NCBI RefSeq assembly: GCF_017654505.1
Contig: NC_054552.1
Span: 33,640,597-33,704,596 of the forward strand
Reading direction: 5' to 3'
From: Polyodon spathula
Taxonomy: Eukaryota > Chordata > Actinopteri > Acipenseriformes > Polyodontidae
DNA length: 64,000 bases
Part shown: positions 1 to 53,739 of the stretch, piece after piece
Numbering within the stretch: position 1 is the first letter of the stretch
Layout: each line of letters starts with the position of its first letter
Position numbers and translations under genes: made by a program
The notes under the pieces: model-generated
Databases searched by the model: none
What the model was told of the DNA's origin: nothing
Seen by the model: the letters and a program-made list of their open reading frames with translations, nothing else

Positions 1-2696
1 TTATTGACTTTGTCCTCATGTCTAGAGGCAGACCTAATCTGCAGGAAAATATGAGCACACGAAAAAAAAAAAAAAAACTGGTGATTGTAAGTAGATATCT
101 GCGGATTGTTCTGCATAGCATCTTGTGTGTTTAGTATTTGTATTAACGATGGCTGATAAAATTGAAAATCAAGTTAATATCATTATATCAAACAATGTGT
201 GGGTTAAGTGCTTCCAGTGTAATACATCAAGCATTTTTATCAGTAAAATCTTTAGAAACTCTCAAACAAAACATCACATAACTCATAACTCCCTCTCATC
301 ACATCACGAGACTTCCTATTGGGTCACATCTTTAAAGCCTTAATTCCAGTCTTTCTCCACTTTAACTCCTGCTTTTTGAAGAAGACAAAACATCTGTTAA
401 TCTAACAAAATTAGAACCGAACTGCTAAGTTATTCATTTCAGGTCCCTTTAGCAGCCTATGATCATTATGATGATGATGTAGCTGCAGAATATTGGAAAT
501 CTGTGGAAGACTGCGAATTCCATTGACCAGATGTTCTGTTGTTAACACACATCTAGAAATTGGCCAGCAGTGGCCTGTTGTGCTGAATGGTCCTCTGGTA
601 TTTGCTGGAGTCCCGCTCGTGTTTAGGTGATATGACCACTCCATAAGACCCCTGCAGTGATCAGTTAATGACCCCCATTCTGATGAATTGACCCCCATTC
701 TGATCGCTTAGCTCAAGCTGAACCACGTTTGGAAACTGTGTGAAACTGGAGTTATCTGAAGAAGATCTAGCCCAAAACAGAATGTATATTTAGAGGTTTG
801 GGCATTTTTAGGTGTCTTCCACCACACAGAGGAAGATATCACATGTACAGTACAGGGACCAGACAAAAGCAGGCTCTAGAATTGCTTGCGATATTTAGCA
901 AACACTCAACTACTCTGTAATGTATTGAAGCTCATCTTTTAATTCAGTCAGTGGGAACACAGCCGGTCTGTCAGACACTGGCCACAGCCTTTAATTCTTC
1001 AGTAAAATAAGTTAAAACAAGTAGCTTTGCTCTGGCTCTGAAGGACTTTGTACACTGATCATTCGTTAGACTTGTGATGCTGCATAGACGTTACTTCTAG
1101 TACTTCCATTAAAACATGTGCAGCCGACATCTGCATAGAAAGAGGACTATAACTAAGAATGTGTTTTTTCAGCTTCAGGTGTTGAATGCAGCTCATAAGA
1201 ATATTCGTAAAGACACATGCTTCCTGTTCTCAGTGTGTTATCCGTAGGGCAATATCACACACCCTAAATGTAAATAACTGATACATGTGTGCAGATGTAC
1301 ATTAGAATCTAACGTGCTCTGCAGCTCCCACAGCAGTATTCATGTCAGCTCCTGCTGTGTTTCACTGCTGCATGTTGGGATGAAGTGAATAAAAGGCCGT
1401 CCTGCTGTCTAGGCTTGCGGAGCTGGGTCTTGTGATCAGTCTGTTCAGGGCCAGTCTGAGTTTCCCGGTATGGAAATTGTGCAGATTACAAACATTAAAC
1501 TGTGTTTAAATAGATAAAAGCAACAGATTATAATGGTTAAAATGGAATGAACAGGGACCAGACAAAAGCGTGACACAAAGAACATAATTACAGACTCAGC
1601 AAGAAAATAATAATGCGCACAAGACTATTGACATACACTGACTGTATGCACACATACAAAAAGTCACACATTTTTTTAGATTGCAGACAGCAGAGATAGC
1701 AGGTTCTGTTTTAGTTGCGAAAGTGTGAGGTGAAAAAATGTATAACCATCTTTTTCAAGACCTTGTAGGTCACTTCACTAGGTGATAGTGGGGAATTAAC
1801 TACTGATCTTTACCTCTGTAATGGAACAGACAAATTGAACTTGTCTGAACTTGTCAAATTGAACTTGATATCTTTTTCCCTATTGTTCAAGCCACACCCA
1901 ACCAAGATTCGTGCATCCACTGAAATGATGGTTCAGCTAGAACAGACTTGTAAACCTGAGATTTGAACTTTTGAATTACAAACTCCGAGACTCAACTTTA
2001 TGTTATGGGGTGCAGGATTTGCTTTTGCTAAAGAAAAGGACCGCCGATGTTTAGCATTTCCTAGAAACTCCTTTTGAGTGGGATCCATTACATGTAGATA
2101 TTACTGTGGGTGATTCCTGTTCCTATTCAACACACAGACAGTCTGTTACTATGAGTCACCTAGGCTTAACCCCTCCCCCCTCCCACCACTCAGATTAAAA
2201 CTGCACACTGCGATCCTGTAGGAGAGTTCTTTTTCTTCCTTTGAAAGGAAATGTGTTTACTACACTAGACAGCCATTAGAAAGAGTTACTGTACTAATGA
2301 AATGTTTGTATTGAGCCCCACCTCATTCACTGCATTGACTCAGCCTCACATCTCTGCTTCAGCTCCAACATTACATTGATTCTTCTGTATGTAGTCATTC
2401 TCCTGAATATGTTATGCTGTGTGTGGAATTGAATAGAAACAGTGGAACTGGAATCTTGGTAAAGATTTAGTGCAGTACATCATGGTGAATGCAAAGCAAA
2501 GAGCGGTAAAAGCACAGTGAAAGCACAAGCATGCACGGTGAACGGCATGCAGACACCGCAGAGTATATTGCAATGGAACACACACTGTGAAATGGTCTCT
2601 GGTTTAAATGATAATTAGTTTTTGTTACTGTAGGTGATTCTGTAACATGAGCCTGTGGTTTTTGTTTTGTTTTCTGTGACCTTTAACCCCTGCATA

Positions 2697-2800
2697 GAAG
2701 GCTCATCATGGGCCACTAGGTACAGGACAGTCAATCCCTTCATAACAGGCTCCTAGTGGTTCACTAGGTACAGCACAGTCAATCCCTTCATGACAGGCTC
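2697..2800. repeat. tandem duplication, about 51-bp unit x2
   Basis: Two adjacent imperfect copies share the core CACTAGGTACAG(G/C)ACAGTCAATCCCTTCAT, preceded by an AGGCTC element that appears three times. It lies in SLCO3A1 intron 1. No function is suggested. Confidence 0.75.
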
Positions 2801-4532
2801 ATATACTCTCAAAAACAAGCCGATGATTATTTTCTTTTTGTATTCATTTCTAACAAATGCAATAAAACTTATTTACAGTACATTGAAAAGCCTTGTTCCT
2901 GAGACTCAGCTAATTGTCCTTTATTCTGAGGTACAGACGGGAGCCCTGGGGCTGGGATCAGGCCACACTGTCTCCTGTAAAATTTGCATTGTGACCATGT
3001 CTGCTGGGGATGTGACAGTCCAACCTCAGTGTGTCTCTTATTGACTGTATCCCGCTAAACCTGCTGCTCCCCAGGGGTTTGTGGGCTCACCTGTGGCTTG
3101 TTCTCACTTGTTGACTTTCCTGTATTGTAGTAAATCTTTCATATGTCAGCAGCCGTTTGATGTGAGTTTGCATTAAAATAGGGGCCATTTCACATATGTA
3201 GATACAAAGCCCTTACATGTTATTTTCCTAAAGTAAGATAACATTTGAATTGTATCTGTCTTTGTATGGTGATAAGGCACAGCTGAGGCAAGCTCAGAAC
3301 ATAATTCCAGTCTGTCATAATTTCTAGTCCAATCCAAACCAAGCCCATGGAAAATGCAGCATCAATGGAGACGTAATGAATGCACTGAAAAAATCACAAC
3401 TAAGTCACTAAATGATCAGGTTTAGTTGTTCAATTATACACTCAAGTTAAAACACCAATGTGTGTCACGCCATATAATTAAGATTTAAGTTTAAAATACT
3501 TCGGCACACGCAATTGCACAACAGTGAGAGCTTGTACAGCAAGTATCTGAGAAATGTAATGTAGCATGCCAGGGTGGCTATACCGCCTGGCTCGCATCCA
3601 TTAACAGAAATGCTCTGACGTGCGTTCTTATAAGGCTTTGAAAGCAGATTTCCAGCCCCTCATAAGTCTTCACTGTGAAGTGTCTTTATAATGTAAAGCC
3701 TTGCTAGCAAGGGGAACGACTGCTGTAGGCAGACTGAGGTACCTGCTTAAGGTTTCTTTTCGACGACATTAAAAAATAATCTGTAATATCACCATTTCAT
3801 TTCTAATTATAATTTTTAAATTTTTTTAATGCAATCATTCTGTGTGTTATTTTCCGTTCCATCGATATTGTGTTATCGTCATTTTTCTCTATTTTCACTG
3901 CCTTTCTCAAATCCTAAGCTTACTCTGAGCCAGTCTGGGCAGTAATAATAATTGCTTGGCATTGAACTGGCATCCTCATTCCATTCACATCATGTGAGAA
4001 TGTGACCTTTCAACTCTGCTACCTACTCTACATACATTGAGAGAGAGAGTGGGAAGGGCCAGCCCAGTTAAAAGATCACAAAACAAAAACATAAAACTTG
4101 CTAGACTGTTAAGCCCATCTGCACAGGCTTCCAAAGTGTGTATACGTTATACTCAAGATCCAGGATTATGTTAAAATCAATTCTTTCAGCTGGTTTGTAC
4201 TGCATGGACATTTTATCTGACGTAGCAGGCGAAGTCAGTGACAGGAAATCCTGCATCATTGTTGGCTGTGTCCAACGCTCCATTAGGTATATAGTAATGA
4301 AATGGATGCAAACACTTAATTTGTGTCGCTGTTCCGTACACCGGCATGTGTCACATGAGCAAAATGAAAAGCAGTTATTTGGTACTGAAATAGAAAGACA
4401 TACGTGCAAAAAAAAAAAATTCTGTGGTTCTTTTAGTTTCCTGTGGGTGACAGATAGCATCTGGCCCCAGATCTAGCCATGTCATTGCCTCACCTTCCAG
4501 ATGATTTATATATATAACTTTTTTTTTGTAGG

Positions 4533-4565
4533 TTTTTTTTTTTTTTTGGGGGGGGGGGGGGGGGG
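4533..4565 (+). repeat. T15-G18 homopolymer junction
   Basis: A run of 15 T is followed directly by 18 G. A longer version of the same T-then-G structure occurs at 57071-57130. The G part can form a quadruplex. The exact length is likely to be unreliable in any assembly. Confidence 0.9.
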
Positions 4566-7500
4566 TAACTTGTTAGAATCAGTGGAAAAGAAACTCACAG
4601 GTGACAGTCAGGACCTTGAAAATAAAGCACTACACAGATAGAATGTGTGTAATACTGTGCTGCGGCTATAGAAGGGTGTGGGCATGACATTTAACTTGAA
4701 CGAGTTTAGTTCCACACTTCCTTTCGCCTAGGTCTTTAATAAAGACTGCGTATGTATCTTACGCGTGTTCCCAAACTGAATCATTTCTCTGCATTTCTTC
4801 TCAATTTCTGAAAAGAAAAAACGCTTTTACAAATGTGGGATTGCACTTTTTTTCAAGGGGCAAATCCAATCAAAGCACTGCAGCTCACCTGTGGCGCAGC
4901 CCCTGAAGTTCAGGCAGGACATGCCCTGCTTAACCCCTTGTAAAAGCATGGAGTATCATCAGTGCAGAACTGCTGTAAGAGAAAGATAAAAATCAAAGAT
5001 AAGACTCTTACAACTAAACGTGTGTACCCCTCATCAGAGTCTAATGAAGCCTGACCTACTTTTCCATGAGATGGGTAAACACTTTTCACTTCTTACCTAA
5101 ATTTGACGACATTTTGAACAGAACTGAGTAATGCCACACACTGTACTCTGAATATTGGGTATGGGGCCTGTGACACTGGGAGCCCAATACTGACATTATG
5201 TTTCAATGTCAACGTTGAATCTGCTAATTCATGTATAGCCCAGAATATGTTGGTAGTGTTTGTAACACTCCATTTTTTGTTTCACTGGTAAAGATGACTT
5301 GTGTTTGTTTACTACACAAAGTTGCTGAAGTTGCCACTTGGTATCCTTTCCTGTATGCAAAGACTAAGTGGTTGGACAGTTCCTGTTAGGGTTAAAGGGG
5401 TTTACATATTGAATTCCTGGGACACCTTCCTCAATCCGGGGAAACAGTGACTGGTGACAACCCTAGTGTTCATATGGCTGATTCTATTAACTACTGTAAG
5501 TGCAAACATTACAGTATGAAATAACCTTTTACTACTCGGCTTCACTTCGTGTTACAGGTACTGTTTATTTACAAACGTTCAATGCACCAGGGAGAAAGAC
5601 GTCCTATTTGGCAGAGTTACAAAATGAGTTACATGATACCGTAATGCGCAACACACTTACAGTAGACCTGCTGTAATTACTATTGATAGAATTAACTGAA
5701 CAGAGTTACATTATATCATCCACACACTCACTGAGCAAAACAGAGGGAGGACTCCCAGCTATTCCATTACAGCCAATTGAGATGCCTACCATGGCATAGC
5801 AGTCTAAGACATTTCAGGTCAGGTTTTACCATGCTGTGCCATGAGATCCCAATCTGCACCCTTGTTTCTATGCCTACAGTTGTGACTACAGTTGCCTACA
5901 GTTATTTACCGTTGTGAATTCAAGCTCCTACTTTGTTAACACCTTTAAGAACACAGAATTTAGATTTGGCACGATCAGTGAGTTGATGGGGTTCCAAATT
6001 CTGTAGCACCTCACTTGGCATTTTAACAAATCTATGTTTTTATTTTTGAGCTGAAGATACAGCTAGCAGGTCCCTGTCCTCCCCTGTGGAAGAGAATCAT
6101 CAATTTCAAACTCACTGCTTATAAAACAAAGGGTTTGCTTCGCTAGCTCAGCAGAGACTTGGGTAGTGTTATGCCAGTATTATCTTGCGAAATGACAAAA
6201 TGCAACAGTGACAGCATTGTGAAACAGGAGGTTGAGGGCATTGTGGCAGCTTCTGTAAAACTGTAACGTGAACTGTGTGTAATGCAACTGTCACCAGACA
6301 TGGTGGACTATTATAAAAGCAGGTAAATGAATCACCCTTGTAGGGAAAACTAGAAATACGTGGCTTAGATTTGGATTCGTTCAGATCATTAAAACAGATC
6401 TCTTGGACAGCAGGGTCTGTAGAACAGTAACCCCAGGCTTTGTGATTTTCAGATATTCAGATCATTTTTCAGATAAGCTGAACCTGGGCAGGGCTATGGG
6501 GGCTAATGTAGAGTCCAAGACTGCGCCACACAGCGGGTGGGATACAGTATTATAATGATCTGCACTGATGTGATTTGCTGACCGCTTATTATTTATTTAG
6601 ATAGTTTATATCATTAAACTGACCCTGGTGTTCGTTGTGCTGAATTCAGGATGCAGACAGTTGGTGTATTGTTATAATATATTCAAAATATAACATGTTT
6701 ATTATAAAATAATACTCGGCAAGTCCACATTCTTCCTCGAAACGTACTAGAATAAGACGTCTCAGTGCCGAGGAATCAGTATTATAGTGATCTGTGCCTT
6801 TAATTGGGAAAAAAATACCTCCATTTTAGCAAAAAATGTGATGTGATTTTATTGCTAGATGAAAAAAGGTGGGAGCCACATTTCTAACCATTAGGATATT
6901 CAAAGTAAAGAAACAAACGCTGTATATAAAGGGTGTTCTTTACTAGGCTGTCACACTCTTTTGAAATTGGCACAAACATATTCTCCCGACACATCTTGCT
7001 GTCATTCAGGCTGCAGCTTGTGCGTCTGACTGCTTGAGTGACTACTTTGACAAAAAATAGACAATTATTTAAAAACAGGGAAAGGGAGGTGAAGTACACG
7101 AAATCCTGACAAATTTACTGCGCCAACCCATGTCGTCGTCAGCTTTCATTTACCAAATCTTTTGCACGACAAAAAAAAAAAGAAAAAATCCTTCAGGAAA
7201 TGCTCAGGTGTGACTTTGATTTCTCATTGAAAAAAGGGAAGAAACAGCTTTCTGTTTTTAATGACTACTGCAAGTCTAAACTGTACATTAACCTCTCCAT
7301 CCCTCACTTCTCATGGACTCTGGAGTGGAATAGTGCTGGACCGGCTCTTTTTTAAATGTGTACTTCTGACAACCCGCACTGCAGAATAAATGCATAGAAG
7401 GATAATTAAGCGTTCTAATCCGGACATTACAGCCGTTGTCAAGATCTGTGTGGAAATTTCTTGCCCTTCTCTAGCTCTTCTTTTTTAATAAACTAAATGC

Positions 7501-9544
7501 TTCATAAATGCTATGAATAATAATACAGTGCTGTTCTTATGGGAGTCTGTTCTTTGAGAGCTGAAATACACTTCCTAAAATAGAAGCTTTAAAAATAGTA
7601 TAATACAGAATTCGCTGGGTGGGATTCAGCACTGTACTGAGTTCCCAGTCTGTATTTTTAGGGTTGAGCCGAGTCTGTTCGATCTTTATCGTTGTAGAAT
7701 ATCGCGTGAAGGAAAGATAATGTCAAGAAAGCACTTGCTTCTTTAAAAGCTCCCACACATTTAACCTGCAGTTTCACTTCGCTTAATAAAAACATCTTTA
7801 AAAGTAAGAACTTGAAACGTTTAACACTAAAATGGACTAGATTACTTTATAAAGCTTCTTCGAGAGACATAGAGAGACCTTGCATTTGATGAAATCCTCG
7901 AATTATCAAACAGTATCATTGACTCAGATGTGAAATCCATTAAATCATCTCATTGCTACAAGTGCTTCCTGATGTTCTATAGGCACCTGGTTGGTAAATG
8001 CTTAGACTATAAAAACGACAGCTTTTTCACTGGGAACAGTCTTTCAAGAATGATACTATAAATGGGCAGAACTGGCTTCACTGACCAACTCTTCTAAAGG
8101 AAGTAGGGGCTGGTAACAATTGAGGAATAATAAGACATGTGCTGTCCCGGGACACCATGGGGGCCCTGGGGGCCCTGCACCCCTCTAATTTTTGTGCCCC
8201 ACCTCCATCTACGCACCATACACAAGCATAGCAATTAGAACGCTTTGTAGTGCAGAACAATGCCTGTGGTTTATTTTTGATTGATTATGTTTATTGAGTC
8301 AAGCAGGTTCGGTTACATTTTATTCTGATTCATGTTTGACAAGTCTGTCCTGTAGGCATGTTGAGTGATTGCATCTAAAATCCTCCAAACCACTTTGTGC
8401 TTTGTTGAAAATGTATTATTAGTGGAAGAATGTAGTGATGAAGTCAACATTGTCCCTTGGGGGTGGCACACACTGGGCATTCATTCCCCGGGATCATTTA
8501 GGGATGCAGGGCCACACCTTGTGAGCTCTACAGTGAACTTATGAAACGTGGAGCCCCTTATCAAAGCCTGCCATGGTAAATGTGCACAATCATTTTTCAT
8601 GCTTATACTACATGTATCACTTAAACTAAAGCACTGCCAACACATGACTACATTTGAACACGCTATTACCGTGAAATATCTTTTGCTTTGAGAGTGGCTA
8701 AGTGGTATGAATGCAAGCTACTGCACTGTATTATCTTGATTCTTGCCTTTCGGATACACAGAAACCTTAAGTCTCCAGCGCTGCCAGCCTTTTATCTTTG
8801 TCAAACACCAAATTCAGCACCATTAATTTACAAAGAGGGGAACAGATTTTAATAAAGCTTGGGAGTGGCTTTTCAAGCCCCAGCTTATCAAATGATCTGT
8901 ATTAAAAATCCTGGGAAGGAAGCAAGATTTTAGCTCACAAAGTCAGTACATTCAAAGGGAAATTCATTCAGAACTACAAGTAAAATACACAGACAATTAC
9001 CCAGAAACAGTGCCTTTCTAGGTATGTTGTTGCTCATAAGAAGTAAACTACCTGTAGCTGAATAGCAAATTGAACACATAACTAGCAAGCCGTCTTCCAA
9101 ATGGCATTCACTATTACAGTTGTCAAACTGTAATTTCTTGCTCATTGAGTTAGTGTGAGATTCAGCAAGAATTTGGGTGGATCCTATCTGAAGTATTCAG
9201 ACACAAAAGGAGGGTGGGAGGGAGTGGAGGAAATAACATCAATCATTTTTTTTTTTTTAAGTATTCATACTTTTGGTATCAAATAGCTTGTGTATAGGAG
9301 GTATTTTGTGTTTAGTTAAGGGTAACTGAAGGTAGCATGCAATGTTTTGTTTTATTTTTGTTAATGGCATGTCAGTCAACACTACCTCACGCTGTTTGCA
9401 TGCTGCTGCAAAACCAGCTCAACCTAATTTTAGTGTCTGTGAACGGTACCAAATAGACAACACTGGAAACCTGAAGACCTTCCCAGTCAATGCACCTCAA
9501 ACCTGCCCTGGAGGAACCACTATTTTAGAGGGAGCCAGGCATTT

Positions 9545-9650
9545 TAAAAGAGCCCCCAGCTATTTAACCTTGTGTGAATTCAAACCAGGGACATTGAGGT
9601 TAAAGACTTTAAATAGCGCATTGCTGTCCCACCAAACCGCACTGCATGAA
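9545..9650 (-). mobile_element. possible degraded tRNA-derived SINE head
   Basis: Read on the minus strand, 9650 to 9545 shows a tRNA-like order: a GGTTTGGTGGGACAGCAATG A-box-like stretch, then GGTTTGAATTC resembling a B box about 35-40 nt later. No 3' tail or target-site duplication is evident. It could be a chance match. Confidence 0.3.
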
Positions 9651-10553
9651 CAGAATCCTAGTCCATCTTCAGTCGAGACTGAAATCCCCAATATACCTTC
9701 ATAGTCCTGAGTGACAGTGTCCTTTTAAAAGTACACTTTTTTTTAATGCAGCTCCTGTCTCATTTAACGGAGAGGTATGATTGATTGTACTGGTTTAAAT
9801 ACGTCAACAAAGTCACTTTGAGTTGTTCTGCAGTTTGCAGTGCAAGCACGCCACCTCTCGTGATGTTGTTACCACCCTTGTGCATGATAAGGAGCTGCTA
9901 GAGATCAGCACTGACAGCTCACAGTGTGGAAGGGAGGGCCTGCAGCCTGGGTTATTCAGTTGGGCTCTCTCCAGTCTCAGAGAGAACAAAACAAAGCCAG
10001 CAGTGGAACAAAAAACAAAGTTACTCAGACGATTAGACAGGTATCTCAGGTGGAGGTCTTTCTCGATGTCTCCATGCTTTAAGATAGAATAGTCTTTGAG
10101 AAAGACTGCGGCTTATTTTCATATCGTGAAACTCCTGTTCATTTTACAAAACTGTAACCAAACAACTACTGAAAGCAATAAATTGTTGGCTTCCCGGTTT
10201 TGTAACATCTAAGGAAAATGATTCTCTGAATTCAACTGTTTAATTTAGGTTCGAGCATACTTTTTCTTCTTTACACTGTACTTGGTGTATTGACAGAATA
10301 CTCCATGGACTTTCATGCAGTGCTCTTTCTGTTGCACTGACAAGGATGTCTATAGACTGGGGTTCTTGATGGTGGAATAACTAATAATCCATGAGCATTC
10401 AGGAGTACCCTCTACTTTTCCTACTTGTGATAACACACCTGTTTTATTCAAAGCTCTGCACTGTTCTATAGTAGATCTGCACTGTGTGTGATGCTCAGAC
10501 ACAACAGTGCGCTCTACAGTCCCTGTGTAACTGATGCTTTTACTCTCTTCCAG

Positions 10554-50590
<40,037 letters not shown>

Positions 50591-50631
50591 TGTTGGGTTT
50601 AAAGACAATAGGAATAAAAAGAACGGACAAG

Positions 50632-50669
<38 letters not shown>

Positions 50670-51080
50670 TATATTATAATGTCCAATATAGATATATATA
50701 TATATTATATATATAAAATATATATATATATATAAAATATATATATAATATATATGTGACAGTATACGAAGGGGGTCATCTTTCTTTTTTTTTTTATTAA
50801 ACAAAATTTTGAAAAATTAAAAATTCTCAAAATTAATTTTTGAAAGCCCGATCCAAGCCCAGAAGATGGTTGTTTTTGGTGCTGCTCTGCTCCATATCCA
50901 AAGTATCACAGCAAGGGTCCATTGTAATCCCCACGAGTTATCGCACTGGATAAAGATAGTTCTAATTGTCACATCCAATCATCATGGCTGTTCCAGCCTC
51001 CTGGATTTCTGAGCCTATCGCATCTGTTCCAGTTCATTCTGAATTAGAACCCGGAATCCAGTCATATCCAATAAAGGAAT
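50591..51080 (+). other. SLCO3A1: SLCO3A1 3' UTR / 3' flank with polyadenylation signals
   Basis: AATAAA occurs at 50613-50618, only 23 nt after the stop, and again at 51070-51075. The first would give an extremely short 3' UTR, so the second or a later signal is more plausible. The transcript end cannot be fixed from sequence. Confidence 0.4.
50634..50756. repeat. complex AT-rich repeat
   Basis: Several (TA)n blocks are separated by short AAAATA and TATAATG spacers, directly downstream of the SLCO3A1 stop codon. It would lie in the 3' UTR if the distal polyadenylation signal is used. Confidence 0.93.
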
Positions 51081-52020
51081 GGTGTTCTTCACAAGCAGTT
51101 CTCTTATATCTGAACAGTGTCGACTGGAGAGCCTTTCTTTCCTTCTCGCTTTCTTAACTGCACAGGATTTGAGCTTCCCTCCTAGAACAGCAGATGGAAA
51201 TGTCAAGGGACAATGCTGTATATTACAGGCTGGGGAGGGGTAAACTGCACTGTTATCCTGTGGACAAATGAAATGCATGTGTCTAGAATGGCCAGTAAAC
51301 TCAATGCTGTTGAAGTTTAGCAAAACTAACTAGAAAATGTCCCTGCTGTCAGACATGTATATTATTTGTCATTTGTTTTTATTTAGTTTCCTACAGTATT
51401 ATATGAGCTTTAGTCCAGGGTTTGTGTGGCTTAAAATCATCTAACAATAGGCTCTTAATACAATGAGAGACAACAGCATGGTGTGGAATGAAAAGAACAG
51501 AACACAAGCAATACACAAGAGGAAACTGAACTTTTTTGGTAGTTACAAAACCCCCTTTAAAAAACACATCAAACAACAACTAAATCCCTTAGAATTATGA
51601 ATACATAATTTATAAATGACACCTGGGAAAATGAAGTGTTACCAGCTTTGAAAGATCCACCACCAGCATCACAATCTCTAGCCTGACACGTTGTCACCAT
51701 GCCATAATGTATAAGCAGTAACTCTGTAAAAACATGGGTCATAAAGAACGCGCTACAAGGTAAACCAGGGAGAGTTATAACAAAGGAGAGAAATATTCCT
51801 TGTAGTCTGTGGTCCAGGGGTGTGGCCGCTGGTCCCTACTGCAACACCTTCCAGCCATTCAATGTAATCAAACAGCACGGGTCCATTGATTCAGATGTAG
51901 AATTCTCTCATGTCTGCAAGCAATCTGGTTCTTCAGAGCCCCATCTTTCTGCATTGTAATCAGCAGCAGCTGGTACTGCCTTCACATGCCCACAGTAAAG
52001 TGAGGAGACCATCACAAACC

Positions 52021-52170
52021 TACTGTGCTTGGGACCCTTTCCAGTCTATACTGTGCTTGGGACCCTTTCCAGTCTATACTGTGCTTGGGACCCTTTCCAG
52101 TCTATACTGTGCTTGGGACCCTTTCCAGTCTATACTGTGCTTGGGACCCTTTCCAGTCTATATTGTGCTT
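52021..52170. repeat. 28-bp minisatellite, 5.3 copies
   Basis: The unit TACTGTGCTTGGGACCCTTT plus CCAGTCTA repeats exactly five times, starting at 52021, 52049, 52077, 52105 and 52133. The near-perfect identity suggests recent expansion. Confidence 0.96.
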
Positions 52171-52819
52171 ACAAACTTTTGGAGTGGCAGTATGGTTTAT
52201 ATTAGAATGGTGGCAGACCCAGTTATCTGGGGATTACAAGTTTGTGCTATGCTGTGGAAGATGGTAGATTCAGGTCCAGTGAGGTTTTTTACTGAGGGTA
52301 CCACAGGGTTTTAACATTCAGAAAGAAACCCCCTAAAATATCATAAGTGGGCGGTTTCTTCCTTTTTTTAAAAATGTTTTTACGTAAAGCTTACACTGTG
52401 AGTTTTCTATACCCTTCACTCTAGAGGATTACAACATTATTCCATTAGGTGCCCTCTACCTCATCAGTCATGCCTCTTGGTATTACTGCCCATATGTGCA
52501 GTAGGGTATCAAATAAGGAGCCCACTTGCTGAAATAGTTACTGAAGTGCTTGTAGTGCTTGTTTATGATGTCAAACACTGTTTAGATACCCTATCTACAG
52601 TATACAGTACTTGATGAAGTTTGCAAAGGAACACAGGTTTTCCAGAAGAGCAGACCAAACAACAGAAGCAGTCAGCTCAGATAACTGAGCCCAAATGAGT
52701 GCACCAAGACCACAGCTGCATGAAGCTGGCTTTATGGGAAGAGAAGCTGTTGCCAAATCTCTTCCAAAATTTGCCAAGAAGAAAATCACAAACCTGGATG
52801 AGGAATCCCATCTCTTTCC

Positions 52820-53739
52820 ATAAAGCTATTGTCACGTATTCTTCTTTGTGGAGGGGGTCTTCATGATAAAGCCATCGTCATGTATTCTTCTTTCTGATGG
52901 GGGTCTTCATGATAAAGCCATCGTCATGTATTCTTCTTTGTGATGGGGGTCTTCATGATAAAGCCATCGTCATGTATTCTTCTTTGTGGAGGGGATCTTC
53001 ATGATAAAGCCATCGTCATGTATACTTCTTTGTGGAGGGAGTCTTTATGATAAAGCCATCATCATGTGTTCTTCTTTGTGGAGGGGGTCTTTATGATAAA
53101 ACCATCATCATGTATTCTTCTTTGTGATGGGGGTCTTCATGATAAAGCCATCGTCATGTATTCTTCTTTGTGATGGGGGTCTTCATGATAAAGCCATCGT
53201 CATGTATTCTTCTTTGTGATGGGGGTCTTCATGATAAAGCCATCGTCATGTATTCTTCTTTGTGGAGGGGGTCTTCATGATAAAGCCATCGTCATGTATA
53301 CTTCTTTGTGGAGGGAGTCTTTATGATAAAGCCATCATCATGTGTTCTTCTTTGTGGAGGGGGTCTTTATGATAAAGCCATCATCATGTATTCTTCTTTG
53401 TGGAGGGGATCTTCATGATAAAGCCATCATCATGTATTCTTCTTTGTGATGGGGGTCTTCATGATAAAGCTATCGTCATGTATTCTTCTTTGTGATGGGG
53501 GTCTTCATGATAAAGCCATCGTCATGTATTCTTCTTTGTGAAGGGGGTCTTCATGATAAAGCCATCATCATGTATTCTTCTTTGTGATGGGGGTCTTCAT
53601 GATAAAGCCATCATCATGTATTCTTCTTTGTGATGGGGGTCTTCATGATAAAGCCATCGTCATGTATTCTTCTTTGTGATGGGGGTCTTCATGATAAAGC
53701 CATCGTCGTGTATTCTTCTTTGTGAAGGGGGTCTTCATG
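52820..53739. repeat. 46-bp minisatellite, 20 copies, with higher-order repeat
   Basis: The unit is CTTCTTTGTGATGGGGGTCT then TCATGATAAAGCCATCGTCA then TGTATT. Variant units (GTGGAGGGAGTCTTTATG and TATACTTC) recur in the same order 276 bp apart (53021 and 53297). That is exactly six units, so a block of units has itself been duplicated. Confidence 0.96.

Larger units (their letters stand above)
1..10553 (+). other. SLCO3A1 intron 1 (3' part), no gene seen
   Basis: No exon is recognisable here. Exon 1 of SLCO3A1, which should encode a lysine-rich cytoplasmic N-terminus and the first membrane helix, was looked for and not found, so it lies further upstream. The longest open frames have no recognisable homology. 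The stretch holds a short tandem duplication near 2700, a T/G homopolymer junction near 4540, and a possible old SINE near 9560. The intron ends in a good pyrimidine-rich acceptor (TTTTACTCTCTTCCAG) at 10553. Confidence 0.8.

Noticed and set aside
1..10553. Search for SLCO3A1 exon 1
   Set aside because: No frame with the expected basic N-terminus and first membrane helix followed by a phase-0 donor was found, so the exon must lie upstream of the window.
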